DNA from: Lantana camara
Lineage: Eukaryota > Streptophyta > Magnoliopsida > Lamiales > Verbenaceae
Assembly: GCA_037501455.1 (NCBI GenBank)
Contig: CM074861.1
Span: 97,751,001 to 97,815,000, forward strand
DNA length: 64,000 nt
Direction of reading: 5' to 3'
The notes under the pieces are model-generated. The model was not told where the DNA came from, ran no database searches, and saw nothing but the letters and a program-made list of their open reading frames with translations. Position 1 is the first letter of the stretch. Each line of letters begins with the position of its first letter. The position numbers and the translations under genes are program-made. Shown here in pieces: positions 25,281 to 36,600 of the stretch.

Positions 25281-25790
25281 TTAAAGACCATGCTTGAAAG
25301 CAAAAAGGGCGAATGGGCTGAGGAGTTACAAAGGGCTTTATGGGCTTACCGCACAACTCGTCGAGCGGCCACCGGAGAAACTCCTTACTCTCTTGTTTAT
25401 GGATCAGAGGCGATGATACCCGCAGAAATTGTGCAAGAGTCTGCGCGTGTGGCATATTTCGAGCCTGAAACTAATGAGGAAAATAGAGCACTTGAGTTAG
25501 ATCTTTTGGAGGAAAAAAGAGAGAACGCCTGGGCACGTATCCACAAGTATAAATCATCGGTGGCTCGGCAGTACAACAAGCGAGTCAAAGAAAGGACATT
25601 CCAGATAGGAGACTTGGTTCTAAAGAAAGTTGAAGTATCAAAACACGTGGGAAAGCTGGACCCAAATTGGGAAAGACCATTCAAAGTCATCCAAGTCAGG
25701 GTTAATAATACTTACACGCTCGAGACGCTTCAAGGCGAGCGACTTCCACGGCCCTGGAATGTATGTAACCTTCGACGGTTTTATGTTTAA
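25281..25790 (+). pseudogene. Tat integrase C-terminal domain
   Basis: MLESKKGEWAEELQRALWAY begins at 25290. It is followed by TTRRAATGETPYSLVYGSEA and, near the end, KERTFQIGDLVLKK, WERPFKV and LRRFYV, the conserved C-terminal tail of gypsy integrases. It directly continues the frame ending at 23361 when the solo LTR and one TTAAA are removed. The stop at 25788 is the natural end of pol. Confidence 0.87.
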
Positions 25791-25951
25791 ATCTTCCCTA
25801 AGTATTCTTGTAAAACCCCAGTTTTGGGCTTCATGTATTTCTTATTTACAAGCGTAAGTAATGGAATGATTTTCTTATATATAATCTGTTTTCTTCTATT
25901 CTTGTATTTGGTAAAAAATTCCCCCTTGGGACCCTAGGCAATAGCCATACA
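25791..25951 (+). other. Short spacer after Tat pol
   Basis: Non-coding. Its end (CCCTTGGGACCCTAGG) resembles the repeat units found beyond the next insertion at 29197, so that LTR landed inside the spacer repeat array. Confidence 0.5.
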
Positions 25952-28900
25952 TGTAACATCCCGTTCGTCCGACCGTTCCAGGTACGTCTGTACGAGAGAG
26001 TTATGTGCGTATTTAATTATTTAATTATGTAATTCGGTGTTATTTTAATGCTAATGTGATTATTTGTAATTAATTGTATTTAATTATTTAACTTATAACT
26101 TGAGTTTTAACGTTTTTGTATGCATGCCTTGTAATTTGCTCTGTACGTGCCCGAATTTGATTCCGTTTCTTGTGCATTTTTTATATATGAGAACTACGTG
26201 AGTTATGAATATGATTATGTGATCGTTACATGTTTTAGAGTGTGTTTTATTTGGTTCTTGGCTCGTTTTGTATAAACGGGATTTGTGAGGGACGTTAGGG
26301 CCTAACGCGTTTAGCGCACCTCGTGTTCCGGAAGGTGTAACTTGAGCTCGGGAATTCGGATTCGAATTCCGGAAGATGCTTCGGACTCGTAACGAAGAAG
26401 GAAGACAAGGAACTTGGCCTCATATTTCTCTAAGCCCGTTTGATCCTCCGAATTTCGTCCGGATTGAGCCTCGTGTGACAGATTTACCACCTTTCACTAA
26501 ATAAGCCATATCTTGACCAATCCTTGACCAAATTAGGTTATTCTTAGGCCCACATTCCACTTAATCACTCCTCTATCCATCCCTCCTTGACCCATTTCGT
26601 TTTCAGCAGTAAAGGGAGAGGAAAAGGAGAAGCAACACGAGATAGAGAGAGAAGGAAGGAGAAGCACTATTCAACTTCAAGTTTCAAGCTCGTTTCTTCT
26701 CGGTTTCGCCTCAAATTTGAAAGGTAAGTCCGAATTCTTGTTGTTTAGATTCTCCTCTTTATTTTAAGTGTATTTTGGCTGAATTTCTTTGAGGTTTGAG
26801 CATGGTATGTGATAATACGTGAATAGTTAGGTTTTGGCTCCTTTTGATGAATCCATGCCTTCTTTTCTTTGTTTCTTGAATTGATGAGTTATATATGATC
26901 TAGGTGACTTGATTACTTCCTTTTTATGCATGAATTTCGTGGTATTTGAGTGTCCTTTGAATCACCATAGCTGCACTTTTGAAAACTTTGAAGCTTTGAA
27001 GGTATATGTGTTTGATTTGCCCCTTTCCTTCTCCCATGTGTTTGTGTGTTGTTTTGTGGAGTTTCTTGCTGCAATTTGTTGCTGTTTTGAAGCCTTTAGC
27101 TGCTGCCTTTGATGCCTTGTTCGTTTCCCTGCTGTTGCTGCCATGGAGAATGAAGAAACAGGGCTGAAGTTGAAGACGAAGCTCAACCTGCTCCCGTTAA
27201 CGGGCTTTACCCCGTTTGGCCTTTGTGGAGGTAACGGGCGTTACCTCCATGGCTGCTGGAGCTTTATGCTCCTGTTCCCCTTAACGGGGGTTACTCCTTT
27301 TGAACTAAGGAGTGGTAACCCCCGTTACCCTTGCTGTTTTGTGTGTGTAGTTCGTGTGTTTTGTTCGTGGTGTGTCCGACTTTGTTTCGTTGTTCTTTTC
27401 TTGTTTCGTTTGTGATTTTAATTACTTTCTCCCACCCCAATTATGATCCTAATGTGTTTATATATGAGTATATGACGTGTTTGATTAATTATTCTAATGT
27501 TATAAGCTTGTTTAATTAGAGTGAACGTAACTTGTATGCATGAACGTTTAAACGTGCATGTGATGGCTTCTTGCATTTCATTGCCACATTTAGGTAATTC
27601 CAATTCATGAATGCATATAATATGTTATGACATGCTATATTATGATCATCATGACCACGTTATAGATTTATTTGATAAGAATTTGATGCTCTTAGGTGCG
27701 CAATACGACCTAATGTTCCTCTTATATGCTTCAACTTGCCTACATGACTTCATACTTTGATTATTTGCCTTGTATGTAATATATACCTTTCTAACTTGTT
27801 TTATGACATGTCATATGCATTGCATGAGGTTCTTGAACGTGAAATACGTGAAATATGTGAACTATGTTCCAATATGTTTTGATACGATACCATGTGATCT
27901 AAGTGTTAATCCATTTGCATCTCTTGCGCATTATTTGCATCCATATGCATATGCCGATCGTCTAATTGGTTCATATTGAGTCTAAGTGTGTCTCTTGTCC
28001 TTTGTTTTGCTTTTAGGTGTGCCCCGAGGTTGAAGAGGTGGTTTTTTAGGTGTTCTTCGTTCGGTTTGTTCGGTTTGGTCGACAAGGTGAGGTTTTGTTC
28101 TTTTAGTTATTACGACCTACAACCCTACTTGTGTTTCAAGCCCGCATGCGACTTATATATATATATAGATACGTGTTTGATATGTATTTTGTGGGAATTG
28201 ACCCTTTTGCTATGAGATCGATTAAAAACGCTTTTATATGTATAAATTACGTTTTGCTTATTTGTTTTGAAAAGGGTTGGCGTGTGTTTGTGATGTGTTT
28301 TGCGAGATTAAGCTTTGAAAGATAAGCCTTTATATGTGTAAGTGTAAGTGTAAGTTTGGGCCCCGGAGTTGTGTGTAGTGGGAGACCCGGGACGACCATC
28401 GGGGTCGTCGGTTGCAACCCCCGGATATTTCTCCACTCTATAGGATCAACCCGAAACCCACTCGGAAGGAGGTGGGGAACTGAGTCCTTGGGCGTGAGTG
28501 TCATGAAACTCACGACCCTGACATATAAGCGTATTTGCTATAAGGTAAGTGCGGGGGTTGAGGGAGAGCTCTCTATTCCCCAAAACGGTGTTAAGGTGAG
28601 ATTGATTTATGTTTTGCTTTGTTTTGCTTCGCTTTGCTATGGAGTAAGTAGGTTGGAACTCGTACTCACCGAGTTGTTTATGCTTTGCTTCCGTTTAAGG
28701 TTTGTGAATCGGGAGTGGATTTCTAACTCCTAAAACTTGATGAATTTTGGCCTTCGGCCTTAAACCTTTTTTATATATATATATATAGTAACACGAGTTA
28801 AAATGCTTTAGAATGCAAAAACCACGCTCCGATTCATGAACATCTTCGTTTTGAATATGCTATGCTCTTACTTATATGTACGTGTGCGTGTGTTAGCCCC

Positions 28901-29196
28901 CTCACCAGTCTTTAGGACTGACTCCTCTCTGTTGTTTCTTTTTCCCCCTTTGTTTTGAGTTGCAGGTACCCGGTTGGAGAGTCGAGCTAGGCGGCGGTCT
29001 TTTGTTTTGGGAGTCGTTCGAGTCTTTAGTAGAGTTTTGGCATTTGCATCTTTACTTTTCGTTTTGGTACTATGTAGTTATGATTTGAATTTTCGAATTT
29101 GAGGCATGTATGTTTATATGGCCCGGGTTGAGCAAGACTAGTATTATTTGATTTATGTTGCCTTTACTATGGATGCATGTGTTTAGCTTTGTTATG
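25952..29196 (+). mobile_element. Truncated LTR of a TGTAACATCCC family
   Basis: It begins TGTAACATCCCGTTCGTCC. Its late part (CCCCCTCACCAGTC, then GCAGGTACCCGG and GAGCTAGGCGG near 28900-28995) parallels the gag-only element's LTR. The expected last ~150-200 bp ending in TGTTACA are missing and Tat spacer sequence resumes abruptly near 29196, so the 3' end is deleted and no duplication can be matched. Paired hairpin-forming words of type GTAACGGG/CCCGTTAC lie at 27195-27335. ORFs of up to 125 codons show no known domain. Confidence 0.65.
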
Positions 29197-29510
29197 GTGA
29201 CCAGGGTCCCTCGTTGGTAGAATAGGTCCCTCGCGTTCTGTCAAAACATGCAAAAAATTCATTGAGTCACCAGGGAGCCCTCGAAATGGGCCTCCCTCTC
29301 GTGCTTTACAAACTAACGAAAATTTCTCAAGTAGCCATGGAACCCTTGGAATCAGGTCCCTCGTGTGTATTTCAATTTTATATAACTATTTATAAGTGAC
29401 CAGGGTCCCTCGTTGGTAGAACCCTCGCGTCTATTGTGCATAAGAAAAAAAGTTTTCATAAGTCTTAACCAGGGCATCCTCGAAGTAGGACCCTCGTGTC
29501 TGCCAGAAAC
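29197..29510 (+). repeat. Imperfect ~68-bp repeats in Tat 3' spacer
   Basis: Five units start near 29197, 29266, 29331, 29396 and 29466, each like GTGACCAGGGTCCCTCGTTG followed by CCCTCGCG or CCCTCGTG and an AT-rich tail. They lie between integrase and the antisense gene. Confidence 0.65.
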
Positions 29511-29824
29511 TTATAATAATTTTACAAGTTTGTATGCCATGTCTACTTATCTTTTCATTCAGTTCTTATGTTATAATTTGATGAAACAAGAACAAAGTAA
29601 AATGCATAAGAAACAAACACAGCAGAAAGGAAAAAATATGCATTCATTGATTGAAGGAAAAAAAAAGAGAAGAACAGGCGGAGTTAACATTTGCGTTACA
29701 AAATGGAAGGGTACTTTGGCCCTAAGACTTCATTTAAAACAAAGAAGAACTGATAAAGCTTTTACAGGGGAAATTGGTCAGGGTTGGACATTTTATGTGC
29801 TGAGGCTTCTTCAAGATCCACCAC
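29511..29824. other. Tat spacer, no gene seen
   Basis: AT-rich sequence between the repeats and the 3' end of the antisense gene. The ORF crossing it (29413-29856) matches no family I recognise. Confidence 0.45.
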
Positions 29825-30475
29825 TTATGTTGACGGAGTTAGCGCTTGAGGATTAGGCCCTTGAGATTGGGAAGTCTGAGGGGTTACTGCAGGAGCATTC
29901 GAGGGCACAACGGCCTCAACCGCTGGAGCAGGAGTATTTTCATTGACCGACGCTTGGATCGTGTTGTCAAGTTGGCCCTCGGGAGCAGATACAACATCAA
30001 TAGCCCCCTCGTCTTTCTCTTCAGTAAGGGACCCCTCCTCCGTTTGGCGAGCCCTCATGAACTCATCTTGCAAGAGAGAAACCAAATCGTTATACTCCGA
30101 CTCAGTCAGATTGGCCTCAGGGTCCTCCTCGCCATCTTCAGGAATTGGGCAGCGCTCGTCGAAGTGGAGTCCCGTATCTATGCGCCCTCGAGAAGAGGCG
30201 TCTGCCAAACCCAAGTGGATGAGTTGTTCAACCGCCAAATTAAAGGCCTTCTGGGCCTCATCATAACAATAAAGGGAAGCGGCGAAACCAAACGCCTTGG
30301 AGTGGTAGAATTTAACAAGGGCCTCTCAATTGGCTACCGTAATCCGCTCGGGGAGCACCCTGCTAAACTCCTCTTCACAGGCCTTCTTGGTGGCCTCAGT
30401 GTATTTCTTTTTAGCAGCACTAAGCTGCGAGCTCCACTCGTTCAGATCTTCCATCATCTTGTCGTTGGTGTCTTT
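29825..30475 (-). pseudogene. Tat antisense gene, C-terminal part
   Basis: On the minus strand this continues the gene at 52283-54450 across copia A. Removing copia A and one GTCTT joins ...LTKAKD to TNDKMMEDLNEW in frame. Then follow KKKYTEATKKACEEEF and, after one in-frame stop near 30325, EALVKFYHSKAFGFAAS and AVEQLIHLGLAD. An acidic tail with PEDGEEDPEANLTESEYNDL follows, then a Pro/Ala/Gln-rich end. Tat elements are known to carry an antisense ORF between integrase and 3' LTR; its function is not established. Confidence 0.72.
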
Positions 30476-31640
30476 GTTGGGAATAGTGCCCAAGAAAGCT
30501 GTTATGCTTTGGGACTTTCCCTATATCACAGACAATCTTTGAATAATATACGAATGATTGTAATCACAGACGAACACTTCTTATGTACCAATACGTACTT
30601 TGTGTGTTTCCATTACGTGTGCATGTCAAGAACTCCCCTAATCCGATGAGGCCGTTAAGAACTTTATCATTATGGGAATGACACATGAAACAAGTTCTTA
30701 ACTCCATAGGCGAGGAATAGAAACTTCTCCAAGTCAATGAGATCGACAGACAGTGGGAGTGTCGACTTTGCCTCTGTTGAGACTTGCTTATGTAGTTGTG
30801 TCCTTAAGAAGGATCATCCTGTTTCATGGGGTGTAAAGTGCATAAGTTAATGCATACATAATACACAAGGGTGCTTGCTGTAAAGACGAGTTCACTGAGA
30901 GTACCCCGCATGAGAAGATTCCTAAATGGGAAAGGACATTACTAGAACTTCCAGATTAGAAAATATCTCACATGTCAATGACGTGAGGAATTAATCCTTA
31001 GACTTGAGATTCCACATTGTCTCATATGCGCTAACTCTGTGATCTTTGATATAGGCTCAAAAGGGTTTCGCCATATAGACACCTGAACCACGACCTATGT
31101 TGGGATTACACAAGTGACATATGAGAATTTTTGGAATCAATAAAGGACCTACACTTGCTATAGGTGAGATGATTTCTTATTACACAAGTCATTCATGATT
31201 CCATCCTAAAATCCTTGCTCAAGGTAGTTAGATCAAGACATCAAGAAAATGGGGTTTTCTTGGATTGAGATCAAATGGAATATGAAGAGAACTTTGTTTT
31301 AAGATTAAGGTTAGTAGGGCTCTCCATATTCCTATGCCCTAGATCTTAATCGAGAGATAGGATGGCAGGAGGATCGTATCCCACATGATGTCATGGACTG
31401 AAAGGTTCTTTCGAATATACATTCACATTTCGGGTAGGGGTCACACACCTGTTGCTAAACTATGGTCGTGTGATTTTTGAGGTAATTAATTAATAAAGTG
31501 TATTAATTAATTAGATTCACTGGTAACTGAAATTGAACCTAGAGGGTCACACACAAATACCGGGTTCAAAGGGTATTGTTAGAAAGATCAAGTAATTGAT
31601 CGAAACGAGACCACCGTGTAAAGTACACGTGTGGATCGAG

Positions 31641-33589
31641 TGTTGGAAAACACGAATCAGAAAGCAGCGGAATTTAAAAATTTTCCCAACAAAAGGACTT
31701 TGAACTCGCAATCGTGTAACCAAATTCGTAAAGACAGAAAACTTACTTTTCTTTTGTTGTTTCTTGAAGCGTTTCAAGCCACCCAAGAACGCTCTTCTCG
31801 CGGCTTGATCCCCTCTCCTTGGTAAAGCTCGAATCTTCAAACTTCTAACTTGAAGTCTCTAGAGATAGTCCACCAACTTGATCACAATCTAACTAGTAAG
31901 GATGCTAGTTCTCTAGTTAGTGTTTAGGCTTAACCTAGGGTTTAATTTAATCTTGGAGAAGGGAAGGTGTTCAACACATGAACCAAGAATTGTCTATTAG
32001 CTCTAAAGGGGAGCATGAGCTCCCCTATATATAGGAAAGGGGAGGGGCGGCCGAACCTAGTCCTAATGGACAAAGGATTTGGTCCCTCTCTCTCCTATTA
32101 CTTGATCATCAAGTATTTCCAACTTTGACTTTGAATTCTAATTCAAGTCAACTTTTAAGAGAGCTAAAAATATCCAAACTATTTTTGGATAATTTTATAC
32201 TTTATTTATTATAAAATAAATAACTTATTTTTATCTAATTAATTAATTCGTAATTAATTAACTAGATTATTTTCTCCAAAATTAGACTTTCTTTTTAATT
32301 CAAAATTAAACCAAAGTCTATTACATAATTAACTAATTAATTATTTAATATATATATAATATATATATATACACACGTGTGTGATACGTGTCACAGTGAC
32401 ACGTGTCACTCACGTGAGCCACACGTGTGACTTCACACGTGTGGAACCCTCTTGACCCGATTAACTCATTTAATCATTTTCAAGTCTCAACTCATGTAAC
32501 CAAGTTGTTGTGTGTGACCCTCTAGGTTCTCAATTCAATTAGCAGTGACCCTAATTAATTAATTCACTAATTAATTAATCAGTCCACAGATTAAACGACC
32601 ATAGTCTAGCAACAGGTGTTTAACCCCTAGCTGAATTGGAATGTTCGGATTCGACAGAACCTTTAAGTCATTGATTCATGTGAGATACAATCCTCCTACT
32701 TACTATCTCTCAACCAAGATCTAGGGCAAGGGAATAATCAGAACCCTAATAATCCGGTCTTAAAGCTAAGTGCATTTCATATCCATTTGATCTCAATCCA
32801 AGAAACCCTTTTCTTGATGTCTTGATCTACTGCCTTGGCCAAGGACTCCATATGGCATATGAATGACTTACACAATAAGAGATCACCTTGCAAATGCAAG
32901 TGTAGGTCCTTTCTTGATTCTCATTCGCTTTCATGAATCACTTGTGCAACCCCAGCATAAGCCTTGAATCAGTTGTCTAAGGCGACACCCTTTAAAGCTT
33001 ATACCTAAGACTACAGAGTTAACTCATAAAGTGACAAGGAACCTCAAGTCTAAGGATCAATTAATCACATCAATGACTCGTGAGATATTTCCTAATCTGG
33101 AAGTTTCCATTTCCTGAAATAGAAACTTCCTTTCCCATTTAGGAATGTTCTCACACGGGGCACCTCAGTGAACTTACTTATTAAAGTAAGCACCCTCATG
33201 TATCACGCACGTATCAACTATACACTTTGCACCTCCATGAAACAAGGTGGTCATTCTTAAGGGCGTGATCCCACAAGCAAGCCTTAGAGGAGTCAGGTTG
33301 ACACTCCCACTGTCTGTAGGACTCATCGGCTTGGAGTATTTTACTAATCATGACTTATGTGATATAGGGCTCGTTTCATGAACCATTTCACCTAAATGGT
33401 AGAGTCCTAAAGTCATCAGGATTAGGGGAGTTCTCATACATGCACAGATAAAGTAAACGCATACCAAACAAGAGCATATAAAGAAGTGTTGCCTCAATTC
33501 GTTATTTCATTCAAAGATTGTCTGTGATTACAATAAGGAAAAGCACAAAGCGGATATACAATCGGCTTTCTAGGGCACTATTCCTAACA
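31641..33589 (-). repeat. 3' LTR of copia B
   Basis: Runs from TGTTGGAAAACACG to ATTCCTAACA on the plus strand, 1949 bp. The minus-strand core promoter is CTATATATAG at 32025-32034, with a dense ACGTG cluster upstream. Confidence 0.92.
32371..32444 (-). promoter_or_regulatory. ACGTG (G-box/ABRE-like) cluster in copia B LTR
   Basis: About seven ACGTG cores on either strand lie in 74 bp, in words such as CACACGTGTG and GACACGTGTC, about 340 bp upstream of the TATA box. The same block is in the other LTR at 40517-40590, and related clusters occur in the solo LTRs at 24509-24553 and near 50598-50670. ACGTG cores bind bZIP and bHLH factors, including ABA-response factors; regulation here is inferred. 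Confidence 0.6.
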
Positions 33590-33604
33590 ATCTCCCACTT
33601 GCCC
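33590..33604 (-). other. Polypurine tract of copia B
   Basis: The minus strand reads GGGCAAGTGGGAGATT just before TGTTAGGAAT of the 3' LTR. It overlaps the end of the gag-pol region closely. Confidence 0.8.
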
Positions 33605-33605
33605 G

Positions 33606-36600
33606 TCAAAGCCATTCTGAAGCTATTCTAAGTCCCATCTTCTGAAGATGACCTTGGAAAGCTTCTCGACTAAGGGGTTTAGTAAGTGGATCTGCCACGT
33701 TCTCTGCTGATGTGACCCTCTCAATTTGCACATCTCCTCTTTTGATAATATCACGGATTAGGTGATACTTCCTCATAATATGCTTGGTCCGTTGGTGAGA
33801 TCTTGGTTCTCTTGCTTGAGCAACCGCCCCAGTGTTGTCACAAAAAACAGTAATGGGGTCTTTCATGCTAGGAACAACATTCAATTCTTGAATGAAGTTT
33901 CTAATCCAAACACCTTCCTTAGCTGCATCATTTGCAGCTAAGTATTCGGCCTCAGTGGTCGAATCTGCAGTGGTAGTTTGCTTGGAACTCTTCCAACTCA
34001 CTGCTCCGCCGTTTAGGCAGAAAATGTATCCTGACATTGACTTAAAATCATCTAAGTCAGATGCAAAGCTTGCATCGCAGTATCCTTCGACAGTAAGATC
34101 TTTCTGACCTCCGTAAACTAAGAATAAATCTTTAGTACTTTTCAAGTACTTAAGAATATTCTTCACGGCAGCCCAGTGACCATCTCCAGGGTCAGATTGG
34201 AAACGACTCGTTACACTAAGTGCATAAGCCACATCCGGTCGAGTACATAACATTGCATACATTATGCTACCTATTGCTGATGCATAAGGTGTATGAGTCA
34301 TTCTTTCCTTCTCAAGGTTAGTCTTAGGACACATTTTCTTTGAAAGACATGTTCCTACACTCATAGGAAGGTTCTTAACCTTTGTTGACTCCATATTGAA
34401 TCTCTTCAATACTTTGTCAATGTACATCAACTGTGATAGTCCTATTAACCTTCTAGATCTATCTCTATAGATTTTAATTCCAAGGATATAGGACGCATCA
34501 CCAAGATCTTTCATCTCGAATTGGTTTAATAACCATAACTTAGTCACTTTCATGTCATCCTTCGAATTCCCAATAAGAAGGATGTCATCAACATAAAGTA
34601 CTAAGAATTGCACTGAGGTCTCCAATTCCATTCTATACACACATGATTCATTCGAAATTTGGATGAATCCAAATGCTTTGACCGATTCATCAAATCGAAT
34701 GTTCCAATTCCTAGAAGCCTGTTTCAATCCATAGATTGATCTTTGGAGTTTGCAAACCTTTTGCTCACTCCCACTGAATGTGAAACCTATGGGTTGCTCC
34801 ATATAAATGTCTTTGTCAATGTCACCATTGAGAAAGGCAGTTTTCACATCCATTTGCCATATCTCATAGTCATAATATGCAGCAATGGCAAGCATGATCC
34901 GAATAGACTTTTGCATTGCAACTGGTGAAAAGGTTTCATCAAAATCCACGCCGGGTCTCTGAGTGAATCCTTTTGCAACCAGTCTTGCTTTGTAGGCTGC
35001 AATACTTCCATCAACTCCAAGCTTTCTCTTAAAGATCCATTTGCAACCTATGGGTTTGACCCCATCAGGTAAATCTACCAAGGTCCAAACTTGGTTGGAG
35101 TTCATGGAATCCATTTCGGATTTCATGGCTTCTATCCACTGTTCAGAGTCAGAATCTGAAAGTGCCTCCTCATATGTTAAAGGATCATTATCCTTTTGAG
35201 AGATTTCATGGAAGAATCCATACCATCTCTCCGGCTGTCTAGGAGTGCGTTCAGAACGCCTTAGAGGAGGATTTACATGTGTATCGAAATTCGTGATTGG
35301 TTGTAGTTGATCAGAGTGGGACGTTTCTTCAGTGGGTGACGTGGGGTCATTTTGTACTTCTTCTAATTCTATGATCTTGCCTTTCTTTTCTTTAAGGAAC
35401 GGTTCCTCAAGAAAAGTGACATTTCTGGAAACAAACACCTTTTGCTCAGATTGATCATAGAAATAGTATCCTATGGATTCCTTAGGATAACCTACAAAGT
35501 AGCATAAGTTAGAACGAGATTCTAACTTATCTCCCACTGTCCTCTTCACGTAAGCAGGACAACCCCAAATTCTTAAGTAAGAATAACTAGGGATTTTACC
35601 ATGCCACATTTCATAGGGCGTCTTGGGGACTGACTTAGAGGGAACTAGATTCAGAATCTTTGCTGCACTTTCTAGGGCATAACCCCAGAAAGAAGGTGGT
35701 AAGTCAGTGAAACTCATCATGGAACGAACCATATCAAGTAGGGTTCGATTCCTTCTCTCAGAAACTTCATTAAGCTGAGGAGTTCCCAGAGGAGTCCACT
35801 GAGAGATAATCCCATTATCCTTGAGATGATTAAGGAATTCTTCACTAAGATATTCGCCTCCTCGATCAGATCGAAGTGCTTTGATCTTGTGACCAGTTTG
35901 GTTCTCAACCTCCTTTTGAAATTCTAAGAATTTCTCAAAAGCTTCAGATTTATACTTCATTAAGTATACATAACCATACCGACTAAAGTCATCAGTAAAG
36001 GTTATGAAGTACTGATGATTGTTTCTAGTGCTTACATTAAGCGGTCCACAAACATCAGTATGGATCAAATCCAAAACCTCAGTGGCACGTTCCACAGTTC
36101 CTTTAAAAGGAACTTTGGACATCTTTCCTTTGAGACAGGATTCGCAAGAGGTCAACTCTTTGAGATCATTTTCAGAGAATGATCCTAAAGTGTTTATCTT
36201 GCTAATTCTGTTCTTGGAAATGTGTCCTAATCTAGCGTGCCATAAGGGAGCTGAAACTTTGTCATCTCTCTTACGCTTTGTTTCTCGTTGTATATTCATA
36301 ATATTGATATTTTGAGTTAGGTAAAGTCCATTACTTAGAGTACCGATATGAACGGAAGAGTTGTTCCGTTTGATAAAATATTTACCATTCTTAATATAAG
36401 TTTCATAACCTTCACAATCTAATATTGGAACTGAAATTAAATTACGAATAATGCTCGGTACATAAAGGACTTTATTTAATACTAACTCAAAACTACCTAA
36501 ATCTAATCTAATTGTGCCTAAAGCTCGAGCTTCAACGTTTGAGCCATCGCCGATCTTCAAGACACATTCTCCTTCTTTGAGTTGTTGGACTTCACTTAGC

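Noticed and set aside
27143..27415. 90-codon ORF in the truncated LTR
   Set aside because: Made of the GTAACGGG hairpin words and T-rich DNA; no domain.
29846..30649. 267-codon plus-strand ORF
   Set aside because: Opposite strand of the antisense gene and runs into the copia A LTR.
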